From the NCBI RefSeq assembly GCF_900086655.1, contig NZ_LT575476.1, forward strand, positions 4,674,240 to 4,738,239: a DNA stretch of 64,000 bases, written 5' to 3'. This stretch comes from Paenibacillus tuaregi (GTDB taxonomy: Bacteria; Bacillota; Bacilli; Paenibacillales; Paenibacillaceae). Shown here piece by piece: positions 26,237 through 34,250 of this stretch; within the stretch, counting starts at the first letter, position 1, and the number at the start of each line of letters is the position of its first letter. A model generated the notes under the pieces. It was not told the origin of the DNA and did no database searches. It worked only from the letters and a program-made list of their open reading frames with translations. The position numbers and the translations under genes are program-made.

Positions 26237-26554
26237 CTACGGTTTCTTTTGCAATTCTTCCAAGTAATCGGCAAGCCGGTCAAAACGTTCTTCCCACATA
26301 GACCGGAACGACTCCAGCCATTCGTCCATTTCTTGAAACGGCTCCGGTCGCAGATGATAAATACGGCGGTTCGCCTCTGCTTGAACTTCTACCATTCCGG
26401 CCTCATGCAGGACCTTCAAATGCTTGGACGTCTGCGGCTGCCGGATCTTAAGGCAATCCGAAATTTCTCCTACGGTTAAGGGGCCCTGCCCTAGCAGTTC
26501 AACAATCTGCAGTCGGCTGGGTTCGGCGAGCGCACTCAAAGTTGTCTGTTTCAT
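26237..26554 (-). CDS. ArsR-family transcriptional regulator
   Basis: 105 residues, winged helix. 'LSALAEPSRLQIVELL', 'LTVGEISDCLKIRQPQTSKHLKVLHEAGMVEV' and 'RIYHLRPEPFQEM' follow the ArsR pattern. There are no paired Cys residues at the metal-site positions, so it is probably not a classic metal sensor. It precedes the SRPBCC gene and probably represses the pair. Confidence 0.88.
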   Translation of the reverse strand: MKQTTLSALAEPSRLQIVELLGQGPLTVGEISDCLKIRQPQTSKHLKVLHEAGMVEVQAEANRRIYHLRPEPFQEMDEWLESFRSMWEERFDRLADYLEELQKKP

Positions 26555-26579
26555 TTACCCTTCCCCCGATTCATGACAC

Positions 26580-26918
26580 TTACAGCGTACTTGAAGCCTG
26601 TTCTAACAGACTAGCCAGCAGGGCATAGTCCGGCGTGTCCCCCTCCCGGATTTTCAGCCATTTCCTCTCCGGCGGGCCATCGAATTCTTTAGGAACTTCC
26701 AGACCGGTAGCGTTCATAATCATAAAGGCGAGCGCATCCTTTGATGGTGAAATTACAGCTGCATAATGTCCATTCTTCAGGAAATGCGGCTTCTTATACT
26801 GAATCCGTTCTTCAACCTCTGGAATCACTTCGTGAACCAGATTCCGAAGCTTATTGCCCATTTCGACCTGCCACGGCTGACTAAGGTTCTCGATAAAAGA
26901 AACAACCTCTTGGCTCAT
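26580..26918 (-). CDS. DUF1801 (YdhG/YjbR-like) protein
   Basis: 112 residues with the DUF1801 layout: 'SFIENLSQPWQVEMGNKLRNLVHEVIPEVEERIQYKKPHF', then 'YAAVISPSKDALAFMIMN' and 'REGDTPDY'. ATG 26918 is preferred because GGAGG lies 6 bases upstream; the GTG two codons earlier abuts it. The family has a double-psi-barrel-like fold of unknown function. It lies upstream of the ArsR/SRPBCC pair with 26 bases between, so cotranscription is possible. Confidence 0.8.
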   Translation of the reverse strand: MSQEVVSFIENLSQPWQVEMGNKLRNLVHEVIPEVEERIQYKKPHFLKNGHYAAVISPSKDALAFMIMNATGLEVPKEFDGPPERKWLKIREGDTPDYALLASLLEQASSTL

Positions 26919-27074
26919 ATACACCCTCCAATATTGTAAGAATAAACCAATCTACTTCCTGCCCATAATATACCACACGAGGAATATTCCTTCAAGGGAA
27001 TTTTCAAAAATATCCACGGAAAGTCCACCGCAAATTCTCAGTCTATTCACCTGGAATCTATACAGAAGTACTTT

Positions 27075-27230
27075 TTAGTATCGCCTAATACTTATGCCTG
27101 TGACTTGGTGAAATTTAAACGAACAATAATACGGCGAGTATCCCATGTAATTAGACAACTCGTCTAATGAGAAATGATTCTTTAAATGGTCTTCAATCCA
27201 ATCAACCATACGCTGTGCCTGTTCACTCAT
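27075..27230 (-). pseudogene. Truncated AraC-family regulator (N-terminal HTH fragment)
   Basis: The ATG at 27230 (GGGGTGAG ribosome site) opens a 51-residue frame, 'MSEQAQRMVDWIEDHLKNHF', then 'LDELSNYMGYSPYYCSFKFHQ'. This is the first HTH of an AraC/XylS domain. It stops at TAA (27075) right after 'ISIRRY', where a full regulator would continue into the second HTH and a C-terminal ligand domain. Sequence after the stop shows no continuation. I read it as a degraded gene; a functional mini-protein is possible but less likely. Confidence 0.7.
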
Positions 27231-27344
27231 GAATCTCACCCCTAGATGGAATTATAAGAGGTATTCATATCTTTCTTATGATATTTCTTGTGATATATAA
27301 TAATCTTCACATCTGCGGATAGCTAACCCTTGTTACCCATGCGA

Positions 27345-27406
27345 AAAACACCTCCAAGGTTGTCTCCATATCTTATGACATGGCTGCATTCTCTTGGAGG
27401 TGTTTT
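27345..27406. terminator. Long hairpin, terminator-like
   Basis: AAAACACCTCCAAG (27345-27358) and CTTGGAGGTGTTTT (27393-27406) form a 14-bp perfect stem with a 34-base loop. T-run on both strands, so bidirectional. It separates the pseudogene from the element at 27432. The stretch 27240-27344 shows no gene. Confidence 0.65.
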
Positions 27407-27431
27407 AATTGGTTTCACTTCATAAGGTCAT

Positions 27432-27631
27432 CTATACCAAATGAACTTATGAAGGTTATACTTCTTGAGCGCTGCGATGCCGAGTGTTCTTACGACCCCT
27501 GTTGTCTCCGAAATCCTTGAAATAGATAACCAAGTAGGAGCATTTGGGAGACAAAGGCGGACGCTCCGCTTCTTCAGAATCACTCGGTCTCTCTGCTGAG
27601 ATCGGTTAATTCTAAAGTTCATTTTATATAG
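27432..27631. mobile_element. 200-bp inverted-repeat element (MITE-like or insertion-sequence relic)
   Basis: The left end CTATACCAAATGAACTT (27432-27448) and the right end, read inverted as CTATATAAAATGAACTT, are near-identical inverted repeats. The right 70 bases (27562-27631) recur at 48028-48097 with only three differences. No transposase is encoded. The element's right end overlaps the last codons of the hydrolase gene 27624. Family unknown. Confidence 0.6.
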
Positions 27632-28331
27632 CTTCATCAAACTTCAAAAACTTTTTGACGACCTCCAAAAATGCCTCTAATTTAGAACTATGAACATCGT
27701 GTCCGGCACCCTCTATGGTCACTAGTTCACAAGCCGGAATTAAATCACAAACCTCTCTCAATTTATCCTGGGGTACATGACTGGTAGCCCCGCCCCCAAT
27801 AATGAGTGTGGGTGCAAGTATTTCAGGGAGATCCTCCCACCATTTGGGATTAGGTTCATTGAGCTGCTGCAGAATTGAAGGGACCACAGTCCAATCAAAG
27901 GTTAGAGGCTCAGAGGGCTCAGGAGGGATTTCAATCTTTGTATCCAAATATGGTGGCGGTGTATCCTCGACGATCAAGCGTTCTATTCTCGATGGATACC
28001 TCTCCGCAAAGAGATAAGATACGGTTCCCCCCATAGAATGTCCTAGCAATGTAAACTGTTCTATCCCTAAGGCATCTGTAAATAGGAGAAGATCCTCACA
28101 CATGAGCTCAAAAGAGTACAACCCTGCTCTTGCACTGCCGCCGTGCCCGCGTTGATCCAGACTCAGCACCCTGTATTTTTGACCTAATACAGCAGCAACC
28201 TCATCCCAGGATGCGGCATTCCGGCTTAAAGCGTGAAGACAAATCAGCGGTGGTGCGGACACCTCTCCAGTCTCCCGATATTGAAATAGCTGACCATTCA
28301 GCATAACTTGCTTTGCTTGTATTTTCAGCAT
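27624..28331 (-). CDS. Alpha/beta hydrolase
   Basis: 235 residues. The catalytic serine lies in 'LLGHSMGGTVSY', the oxyanion Gly in 'LHALSRNAASW', the Asp in the segment before 'IIGGGATSHVP', and the His in 'IEGAGHDVH'. It is closest in style to soluble esterases or lipolytic hydrolases of the Pnb/EstA type. The stop codon and last residues come from the neighbouring inverted-repeat element, so the original C-terminus may be lost. It is the third gene of the hydrolase-TetR-hydrolase run. Confidence 0.85.
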   Translation of the reverse strand: MLKIQAKQVMLNGQLFQYRETGEVSAPPLICLHALSRNAASWDEVAAVLGQKYRVLSLDQRGHGGSARAGLYSFELMCEDLLLFTDALGIEQFTLLGHSMGGTVSYLFAERYPSRIERLIVEDTPPPYLDTKIEIPPEPSEPLTFDWTVVPSILQQLNEPNPKWWEDLPEILAPTLIIGGGATSHVPQDKLREVCDLIPACELVTIEGAGHDVHSSKLEAFLEVVKKFLKFDEAI

Positions 28332-28348
28332 TCGTCTTCTCCCCTTCC

Positions 28349-28948
28349 TTATCGTTCAGATGATAGGACACAGAACTGCTCAATGATTTGCTTTTTCATT
28401 TCCTCAACAGGGTACTTCTCGGGATATATGGACATCATTAGCATCGTACCGTGCAGAGTGGACGAGAAGTATAGTGATTTTAATGGCGCATTCGCACCCT
28501 CCAGCTCCGCAAACATCCCGCACTGCACCTCAAATTGTTCGGCCATCGCTTCATTGAGCATTTGGCTGTATTTGGACAGAACTTGATCTTCTTCAGGCTG
28601 TGTCTGTAAATGTAAATAAAACCGGTACACCTTGGGCCGCTGCCCAACATTATCAAGAGCACCCTCAATGATGTGTTTCAACTGTTCAGCTGGGGAACTT
28701 AGGGCGGCAGCTGTCTGCATCACTTGGGTGATTTCATCGACCCGGCAGAGAACCATCTCGTTTAAGAGCTCCTCTTTTCCCTTGTAGTAATTGTAAAGCA
28801 ATCCTTTGGAAACACCGGCTCTTTTGGCTATATCATCAATCGAAGCATCATGGTACCCCCGCTCGATAAAAACCTCCATTGCCGCATTTCGAATATTCTC
28901 TTTGGTGGTTTGCCGAATTCGGTCGTTCTCTTCCCGTGTTCTTGGCAT
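28349..28948 (-). CDS. TetR-family transcriptional regulator
   Basis: 199 residues. The N-terminal HTH reads 'NIRNAAMEVFIERGYHDASIDDIAKRAGVSKGLLYNYYKGKEELL'. The C-terminal domain is helical ligand-binding. It overlaps the operon: 17 bases from the upstream hydrolase end and 3 bases after the second hydrolase (28952 start of 3' gene order). It probably represses the three-gene unit through the palindrome at 29765-29782. Ligand unknown, possibly an ester/lactone. Confidence 0.9.
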   Translation of the reverse strand: MPRTREENDRIRQTTKENIRNAAMEVFIERGYHDASIDDIAKRAGVSKGLLYNYYKGKEELLNEMVLCRVDEITQVMQTAAALSSPAEQLKHIIEGALDNVGQRPKVYRFYLHLQTQPEEDQVLSKYSQMLNEAMAEQFEVQCGMFAELEGANAPLKSLYFSSTLHGTMLMMSIYPEKYPVEEMKKQIIEQFCVLSSER

Positions 28949-28951
28949 TAA

Positions 28952-29710
28952 TCAAATTTTCCCTTCTATAAAATCATCAATATGCCTGGCGAGCTCATCT
29001 GCATGGGTCAAAGTAAGCATGTGATCTGCCCTATCCATTTCAACAAACCGGATGGCAGGAATCCGCTTGAATTGCTCCGCAATCTTGAACATTTCCGGCC
29101 ATTCAACGGTACCATGAATAAACATCGTCCTGACTGCAATCGACTCGAGCCTTTCAATTGCCGGCGGCTCAGGCCAGATGACCTCAAAACTCTTCCATTC
29201 GGTAAATACTCTTGTCATGTATTGGGTGGTCATTTCGCGAAGGAAATCCCGGTGAGGTCCAGCCATTGTGATACGGTAATTGGGACCAGCCAGGGATAGC
29301 TCCACCAACCGGGATACATCTGGAGCAGCCGAATTCACCGACTCCATCCACCCGGTATATTCCGGGGACGGTACAAAACCCGTTAACCAAGGGGCTACTA
29401 CAACCAGCCGCTCCACCATCGAAGGATACGTTAGCGTAAAGTCCGTCACCGCCTGACCGCCCATAGAATGGCCGATAAGAGTAACCCGCTCTAATCCCAA
29501 GTGCTCCAGCAGCATCCGCAGATCCTCCACCAGATTTATCGGTGTCTGAGGAGCAGGTGAGTGTCCGGTTCCTCGGCCATCAAACGTAATTACTTTGTAG
29601 GTTTGAGCTAACCTTGGAGCTACGTACTTCCACTCCCTCGAATCAACACCAGGGCTGTGTAACATGACTAGCGGCAAGCCTTCTCCTTGAATTTCATAAA
29701 AAAGATCCAA
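28952..29710 (-). CDS. Alpha/beta hydrolase
   Basis: 252 residues. It starts 'MDLFYEIQGEGLPLVMLHSPGVDSREW' (oxyanion loop), has the nucleophile in 'LIGHSMGGQAVTDF', acid near 'MFIHGTVEW' and His in 'RADHMLTL'. First gene of the three-gene operon; TetR follows 3 bases after and another hydrolase after that. It is similar to the haloperoxidase/3-oxoadipate enol-lactonase branch. Substrate unknown. The promoter and operator lie at 29765-29782. Confidence 0.88.
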   Translation of the reverse strand: MDLFYEIQGEGLPLVMLHSPGVDSREWKYVAPRLAQTYKVITFDGRGTGHSPAPQTPINLVEDLRMLLEHLGLERVTLIGHSMGGQAVTDFTLTYPSMVERLVVVAPWLTGFVPSPEYTGWMESVNSAAPDVSRLVELSLAGPNYRITMAGPHRDFLREMTTQYMTRVFTEWKSFEVIWPEPPAIERLESIAVRTMFIHGTVEWPEMFKIAEQFKRIPAIRFVEMDRADHMLTLTHADELARHIDDFIEGKI

Positions 29711-29752
29711 GATAAGTCCCTCCCCGTTTTACGTACTAAATATCTGCAAGTG

Positions 29753-29782
29753 TAGTTTAACTTATGACTGAACGTACAGTCA
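29753..29782 (-). promoter_or_regulatory. Promoter and TetR operator of the hydrolase operon
   Basis: TGACTGAACGTACAGTCA (29765-29782) is a palindrome with an ACGT centre and 6-bp outer arms. On the minus strand it overlaps TTGACT and an 18-base spacer to TAAACT. A TetR dimer here would block the operon; the autoregulated TetR in the operon is the obvious candidate. The rest of 29783-29911 shows no gene. Confidence 0.65.
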
Positions 29783-29911
29783 ATACAAAAATGACCCCCT
29801 CCACAAGCGGAAACTGGATGGAAGCTGCCAAGGGCACCCTCAAGTCCCCAGATGTCAACAGTCTCACAAAAAACAGGAACTTTATTGCCCGTTTTCGAAT
29901 TACCTGACCAT

Positions 29912-31189
29912 TCAGCTTACTTGGAGTTTTCTCAGGATTTCGAGTAAAATGACGTTCAAACTGACCCATACTCCACCAAATACATATCCTGCAGCAACAT
30001 CGCTAGGAAATTGGACCTGGAAATAAATCCGGCTTACTCCAACAAGCAGACATATGAGAATAACCACAACAGCAACCAAGAACCGTATGACCCTCTGGCC
30101 GTAATGCCGCAGCAGCAAAAAAGCGGAAAAACCGCAAACGGTAATCGATGTGAGCGTTTCTTTGCTGGGAAAGGTATTAAATAACTGATACCCCGCTGCC
30201 ACCGGACCTGGGCGGTGAAATAGAACACGCAGCCCTTCATCAAGCAACTCTCCTCCGATCACCACCCAAAGCAAAAATGACAGCTCCAGCAGTTTTTCGC
30301 GGGCTGTAAGGGCAATCCATACTGCTGAAACAACAATAAGAGGTCCATACAAATATATTGAGCCTAATTTGGCAAAAAAGATCATCGGAACCTGCCAATG
30401 GGGTCCAAATACCGTGAGAACGAGAAAGGTGGCAACCTCATCAAATCGGTTAAATTCATGGGCCAGAAAGTCCTGAATGAGTCCCAGCATCAGGGAAACG
30501 AACATAACAAACGCGGCAAACGCAGCCAGAACCAAAAACCTGACTTTACCAAGCGAATGAAAACGCTGTACCCCTTGGGTAAGCAGCGTCATAATGGATG
30601 CGAGTACCCGCTGCTTATACCTCTTATAGATATAGAACGCCATAGTCAGCAAAGCAGAGGCAATCCCGAAGATGAGCATATAGTGGTTCACCGTACTATG
30701 ATACATCTCCCATTTTGGCCCAAGCACCCTACCGAGCGAAATAAATAGACTGACCCAAAAGATTGCGCCGGGATACGCATACATGGCATATTTGCGAAAT
30801 GGCAGGCGGGTTATCCCACAGAAATATCCGGTGATATGCCGGACCCCCGGAATGAAATAAGCGATAAACAATAATTTGTTTCCGAATTTTTCGAACCAGA
30901 GCGTCATCCTTGCCAGCTGCTCTTCACTCATATGAATGCGATGACCATACTTCGTTATGAAGGGTTGACCCAACCGGTAACCGACCCAGTAAGAAAGGGT
31001 TATGCCGGCTGATACGCCGGCACCCGCTGTTACGATACTAAGCAGCCAGTTTAATTTCCTTTCAAAAACAAACAGTCCGGTATAACTCATCATCATTTCA
31101 CCTGGGAGGGGTAAAGCAAGCATTTCAAGAAATAAGGCTATGAAGATCAGTCCGTATCCGTAATGTGCAAGCCAAGTCAATATATCCAT
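29912..31189 (-). CDS. DedA-family/PAP2-like fusion membrane protein
   Basis: 425 residues. Residues 1-200 are DedA (SNARE-associated) with 'FLEMLALPLPGE', 'GYRLGQPFITKYG', and a 'RFIPGVRHITGYFCGI'-type segment ('AYFIPGVRHITGYFCG'). Residues about 215-420 resemble phosphatidic-acid phosphatase PAP2: 'LRVLFHRPGP' (K/R-x6-RP site), 'FPSKETLTSI' and 'SRIYFQVQFPSDVAAG'. The PSGH motif reads PSKE and the catalytic His of SRx(Y)xxxHxPSD is Gln. Both histidines needed for phosphatase activity are missing. It may therefore bind or scramble lipids instead. Fusions of this kind occur in Bacillota. Confidence 0.85.
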   Translation of the reverse strand: MDILTWLAHYGYGLIFIALFLEMLALPLPGEMMMSYTGLFVFERKLNWLLSIVTAGAGVSAGITLSYWVGYRLGQPFITKYGHRIHMSEEQLARMTLWFEKFGNKLLFIAYFIPGVRHITGYFCGITRLPFRKYAMYAYPGAIFWVSLFISLGRVLGPKWEMYHSTVNHYMLIFGIASALLTMAFYIYKRYKQRVLASIMTLLTQGVQRFHSLGKVRFLVLAAFAAFVMFVSLMLGLIQDFLAHEFNRFDEVATFLVLTVFGPHWQVPMIFFAKLGSIYLYGPLIVVSAVWIALTAREKLLELSFLLWVVIGGELLDEGLRVLFHRPGPVAAGYQLFNTFPSKETLTSITVCGFSAFLLLRHYGQRVIRFLVAVVVILICLLVGVSRIYFQVQFPSDVAAGYVFGGVWVSLNVILLEILRKLQVS

Positions 31190-31268
31190 GAATTCCCCTC
31201 CTTTTCCAATAGTTTGTTCGTTATTGCCAAATTAAATCCACTTTCCTTGATTTGAGGAAGCCGACAAG

Positions 31269-31314
31269 ATACAAAGACACTCCTGACATAATGTTGTCAG
31301 GAGTGTCTTTGTAT
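31269..31314. repeat. Perfect 20-bp inverted repeat in a divergent intergenic region
   Basis: The arms 31269-31288 and 31295-31314 are exactly complementary around a 6-base loop (TAATGT). It lies between genes starting at 31189 (minus) and 31369 (plus), so it does not end either transcript. TATAAT at 31312-31317 overlaps the right arm and could be the -10 of the VOC gene. Operator, attenuator, or relic terminator are possible. Confidence 0.6.
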
Positions 31315-31368
31315 AATCAGAATCAACCTTAAGTATTCACCATGTCATTATTGAAAGGATGATTTCTT

Positions 31369-31773
31369 TTGAATTTCGCTTCTGTGCGTATTATTACTAA
31401 CGACTTGGATCGACTTGTCACGTTCTATGAACAAGTCACAGGTGTTTCGGCTGAGCGCCCCGCGCCAGTCTTCGCTGAGTTCGTCCTGCCATCCTGTACT
31501 CTGGCGATCGGCCACTCCCAGACAGTGCAGCTGTTCGGCGCTGGTTCCGTACGCGCCGCCGACAACCACAGCGTAATCATCGAGTTTCGCGTCAATGATG
31601 TCGATGCCGAATATGTACGCCTGAAACCATTTGTAAACGAGTGGGTGCAAGAACCCACCACGATGCCCTGGGGAAATCGCTCTGCACTGTTACGCGACCC
31701 TGACGGCAACCTCGTAAACCTCTTCGCGCCGTTCACCAAGGAAGCGCTTGATCGATTCAAGGACAGACCTTGA
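31369..31773 (+). CDS. VOC-family (glyoxalase/bleomycin resistance type) protein
   Basis: 134 residues, a single VOC unit: 'VRIITNDLDRLVTFYEQVTGV' at the start and 'WGNRSALLRDPDGNLVNLFAPF' at the end. The family includes antibiotic-binding proteins and lyases. Metal ligands are not evident beyond the terminal region. GAAAGGATG lies upstream of the ATG at 31369. Substrate unknown. Confidence 0.82.
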   Translation: MNFASVRIITNDLDRLVTFYEQVTGVSAERPAPVFAEFVLPSCTLAIGHSQTVQLFGAGSVRAADNHSVIIEFRVNDVDAEYVRLKPFVNEWVQEPTTMPWGNRSALLRDPDGNLVNLFAPFTKEALDRFKDRP

Positions 31774-31818
31774 CTGACAGTGTCCCTGCACTAAGCGGAC
31801 TATAGTGTTCGCCCCTGC

Positions 31819-31863
31819 AAAAGCCCCGACTTGGAATATTAGGAATTCCAAGCCGGGGCTTTT
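31819..31863. terminator. Bidirectional terminator between the VOC and GMC genes
   Basis: AAAAGCCCCG and CGGGGCTTTT with inner CTTGGAAT/ATTCCAAG make a long hairpin flanked by A and T runs. The two genes converge. Confidence 0.85.
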
Positions 31864-31889
31864 GCACTCTTTTGGATAGGAATACTCGC

Positions 31890-33518
31890 TTACTCTTCAT
31901 TTCCCTCATGCCGGGGACTTTTTCTATTGCGATTAGGATCTTTCTTATCCAATAATAGCAGTTGCCTGGCAATTGTATAACCTATAAGGAATGCAGGTGC
32001 TGAAACATTACCGTCCACCGTAAATGGAATAATAGAAGCATCGGCAACAATTAAATCCTTCACCCCGTGCACGTTCCCCCTTCGATCAACAACTCCTCCT
32101 CTATTTAAAGGGGCCATACGTAATGAACCCTGCTGGTGATGATTATGGTCAAAGTTCTCTTTAATAAACTCCTCCAATTTCAAATCATCATCAATGGTAT
32201 CGGTTGTTGGTGAAATAAGCTGGTACGAGGGGTCGATGGACGCGAGCTCTGCCGCTATGTTTTTAACATAAATTCTGTAGATATTTTTTACTGCCTCCAT
32301 GTCATCCGGGTTGGCCAGAAATCCTTCATCAGCAAGCACAATTTTTAGTGGATCATTATTTTGGATTTTAATGAAGCCCCGGCTCTTGGGACGTAAGTAC
32401 AGAATTGCCAAGGTTAAATTGCTGCCAGAACCAATGCCAATAAGTTGAACAGCCCGACGGTTTCCATTAGCCTCTGTAGGATCAGGCAAAAAAGCGCCCC
32501 CTGTATAAAGAGCATTCGGATCATTCGCAGGCAGGGCGTTATCATTTGGATTGGTTGTGAAAACCGCAAAGTTAAGCGTATGATTCCTCAACCTCTGGCC
32601 TACGTTTGAATTATTAAAAATAACAGGGACACCTGCTTTTTTCAGCAGTGCAGCCGGTCCGATTCCAGACAGCATAAGCAGTTGAGCGCTATTAATGCCT
32701 GCTGATAAAATGACCTTTTTCCGTGCGTAGGCGCGCATGCGCTTCCCTTCCTTAAGGAATTCCACTCCTGAAGCACGCTTATTGGCAAAAAGCACACGTA
32801 AAGCCGTCGATTTAAAGAATACTCTTAGCTGCCTGCCGTTTACACCGCGACCGGAAGGAGTCATGATGTCCGGGGAGAAAAAGGCCGTTGAAGAATTCTC
32901 CCTGCGACCGCTCGGATCTTGATACAATTGCCACCGGGTAAAAGGACCAAGAGAGGTTTTAGGGTCATTATAATCAAGAATCTCCGGAAAACCTGTTGCC
33001 TGCTCTATAGCCGCAGTGAGCTTTTCAGCCATAGACGTTGGATGTTCTGGAGCTTGCCTGATATCGATCCGTCCACGGAATCCCCGTGCTCCTGGGTTAT
33101 TAGTTTCACCGTTATACTTTTCTAATCTCTTGAACCGGCGTATCGCCCGTCTGGGTGACCAAAGCGGGCCCAAAAGCTTTTCCCATTCTCTAAAAACAGC
33201 TGATGTAGGCCGTACATACTGTTCCCCGTTAATCGAAGACCCCCCACCTAAGAGCCGTCCTGTGGTCCATTCAAATGCTCGTTCATCCAGTCCTTCTTGG
33301 GGAATGCCTTCCCCTTGCCAAAAGTATTGGGGGAAAAATTGTTCCTCCAACTCAGGCGCAAATGTAGAATCCCTAATCGGTTTATCTTTATCGTTGTTCT
33401 CGCCGGCTTCCAAGACAAGAACCGATGATTGTTTATTATCACTAAGTAATTTTGCGATGACTGCACCAGCCGGACCTGTTCCTACGACAATGTAATCAAA
33501 GGTCAATTTCCTATTCAT
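31890..33518 (-). CDS. GMC-family flavin oxidoreductase
   Basis: 542 residues. The FAD Rossmann motif 'FDYIVVGTGPAGAVIAKLLS' opens the protein; 'GRLLGGGSSINGEQYVRPT' is GMC signature 1; 'ILSAGINSAQLLMLSGIG' is signature 2. The C-terminal 'HNHHQQGSLRMA' and 'HGVKDLIVADASIIPFTVDGNVSAPAFLIGYTIA' carry the active-site His and final substrate region. It oxidises an alcohol or similar with FAD. ATG 33518 is used because GGGGAG lies 5 bases upstream. Tandem terminators upstream of it suggest its own promoter. Donor substrate unknown. Confidence 0.9.
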   Translation of the reverse strand: MNRKLTFDYIVVGTGPAGAVIAKLLSDNKQSSVLVLEAGENNDKDKPIRDSTFAPELEEQFFPQYFWQGEGIPQEGLDERAFEWTTGRLLGGGSSINGEQYVRPTSAVFREWEKLLGPLWSPRRAIRRFKRLEKYNGETNNPGARGFRGRIDIRQAPEHPTSMAEKLTAAIEQATGFPEILDYNDPKTSLGPFTRWQLYQDPSGRRENSSTAFFSPDIMTPSGRGVNGRQLRVFFKSTALRVLFANKRASGVEFLKEGKRMRAYARKKVILSAGINSAQLLMLSGIGPAALLKKAGVPVIFNNSNVGQRLRNHTLNFAVFTTNPNDNALPANDPNALYTGGAFLPDPTEANGNRRAVQLIGIGSGSNLTLAILYLRPKSRGFIKIQNNDPLKIVLADEGFLANPDDMEAVKNIYRIYVKNIAAELASIDPSYQLISPTTDTIDDDLKLEEFIKENFDHNHHQQGSLRMAPLNRGGVVDRRGNVHGVKDLIVADASIIPFTVDGNVSAPAFLIGYTIARQLLLLDKKDPNRNRKSPRHEGNEE

Positions 33519-33589
33519 CAAAGCTCCCCTTGTTATATGGACTACTGTCAGAATATTGCTTCTCCCTGTCCTAAGTTCCTGAGCGGAAT

Positions 33590-33616
33590 CAAAAAAGATC
33601 CGCCTCTGGCGGACCG
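33590..33616 (-). terminator. Strong terminator upstream of the GMC gene
   Basis: GGTCCGCC/GGCGGATC with TTTTTT on the minus strand (A-run 33591-33596). It ends transcription from the DUF1259-like pair. Confidence 0.8.
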
Positions 33617-33650
33617 GTTGTCATTTGCAGCTGGGGGATAACATCAGCAT

Positions 33651-33676
33651 GAAAAAGCGACCTCCCACGGCCGCTT
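33651..33676 (-). terminator. Second terminator after the DUF1259-like pair
   Basis: AGCGGCC/GGTCGCT with GCTTTTTC on the minus strand, 100 bases past the 33777 stop. A second strong hairpin follows at 33590-33616. Confidence 0.6.
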
Positions 33677-33776
33677 CTCTCAAGGTACTATCAAATTATA
33701 CAACTAACTATGTGCTCTTCTTTAATCTACTATTGATTCCATTGCGGCGAATGAAGTGCTTGCGCTTAACAAACAA

Positions 33777-34196
33777 TTAGCCTAAGAAAGCAATGGAGCG
33801 TTTGACTTTCTTTGCAAATGCAATGGGATCATCGATCGACTCCCAGTGAACATACATCAGACGCGGTTTATCAAACAACCAGTGATTATGAACTGCCGTT
33901 ACTTTAATCCCGTTATTCCGAAGATTTGTCAGCAGCCGGTTTACTTGACCTTGGAAGAGAGCCGTCTCTCCTAAACAGAGTGCACGACCTGAGCTGTTCA
34001 GGGATTCGAATGAGAATAGTTGGTAGCGGACCAAAGGAGAAGTGGTACGTCTTCCTAAAATCGTTGCATTAATTCTCCGATTTCTGGACACAAAACAAAC
34101 CGGACCTTTTGTAATTTCATGCTCCGTTCCACCTAAAATAGTTGAAAATTGGTTACATAGTTTTTTAAAGCGAGGACTTGCTTTAACTTCTGCCAT
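33777..34196 (-). CDS. Single-domain DUF1259 (LppY/LpqO-like) protein, copy B
   Basis: 139 residues of the DUF1259 family. The motif 'ALCLGETALFQGQVNRLLTNLRNNGIKVTAVHNHWLFDKPRLMYVHWESIDDPIAFAKKV' contains the conserved HNH segment of LppY/LpqO proteins. There is no signal peptide, unlike mycobacterial LppY. It is about two-thirds identical by eye to the upstream copy and has the same length. No function is known for these small bacterial forms. Followed by two terminators. Confidence 0.7.
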   Translation of the reverse strand: MAEVKASPRFKKLCNQFSTILGGTEHEITKGPVCFVSRNRRINATILGRRTTSPLVRYQLFSFESLNSSGRALCLGETALFQGQVNRLLTNLRNNGIKVTAVHNHWLFDKPRLMYVHWESIDDPIAFAKKVKRSIAFLG

Positions 34197-34250
34197 ACGA
34201 AATCATCCTCTCATTAAATGATTTAAACTCAGGCCGATAGCTCAACGGTA

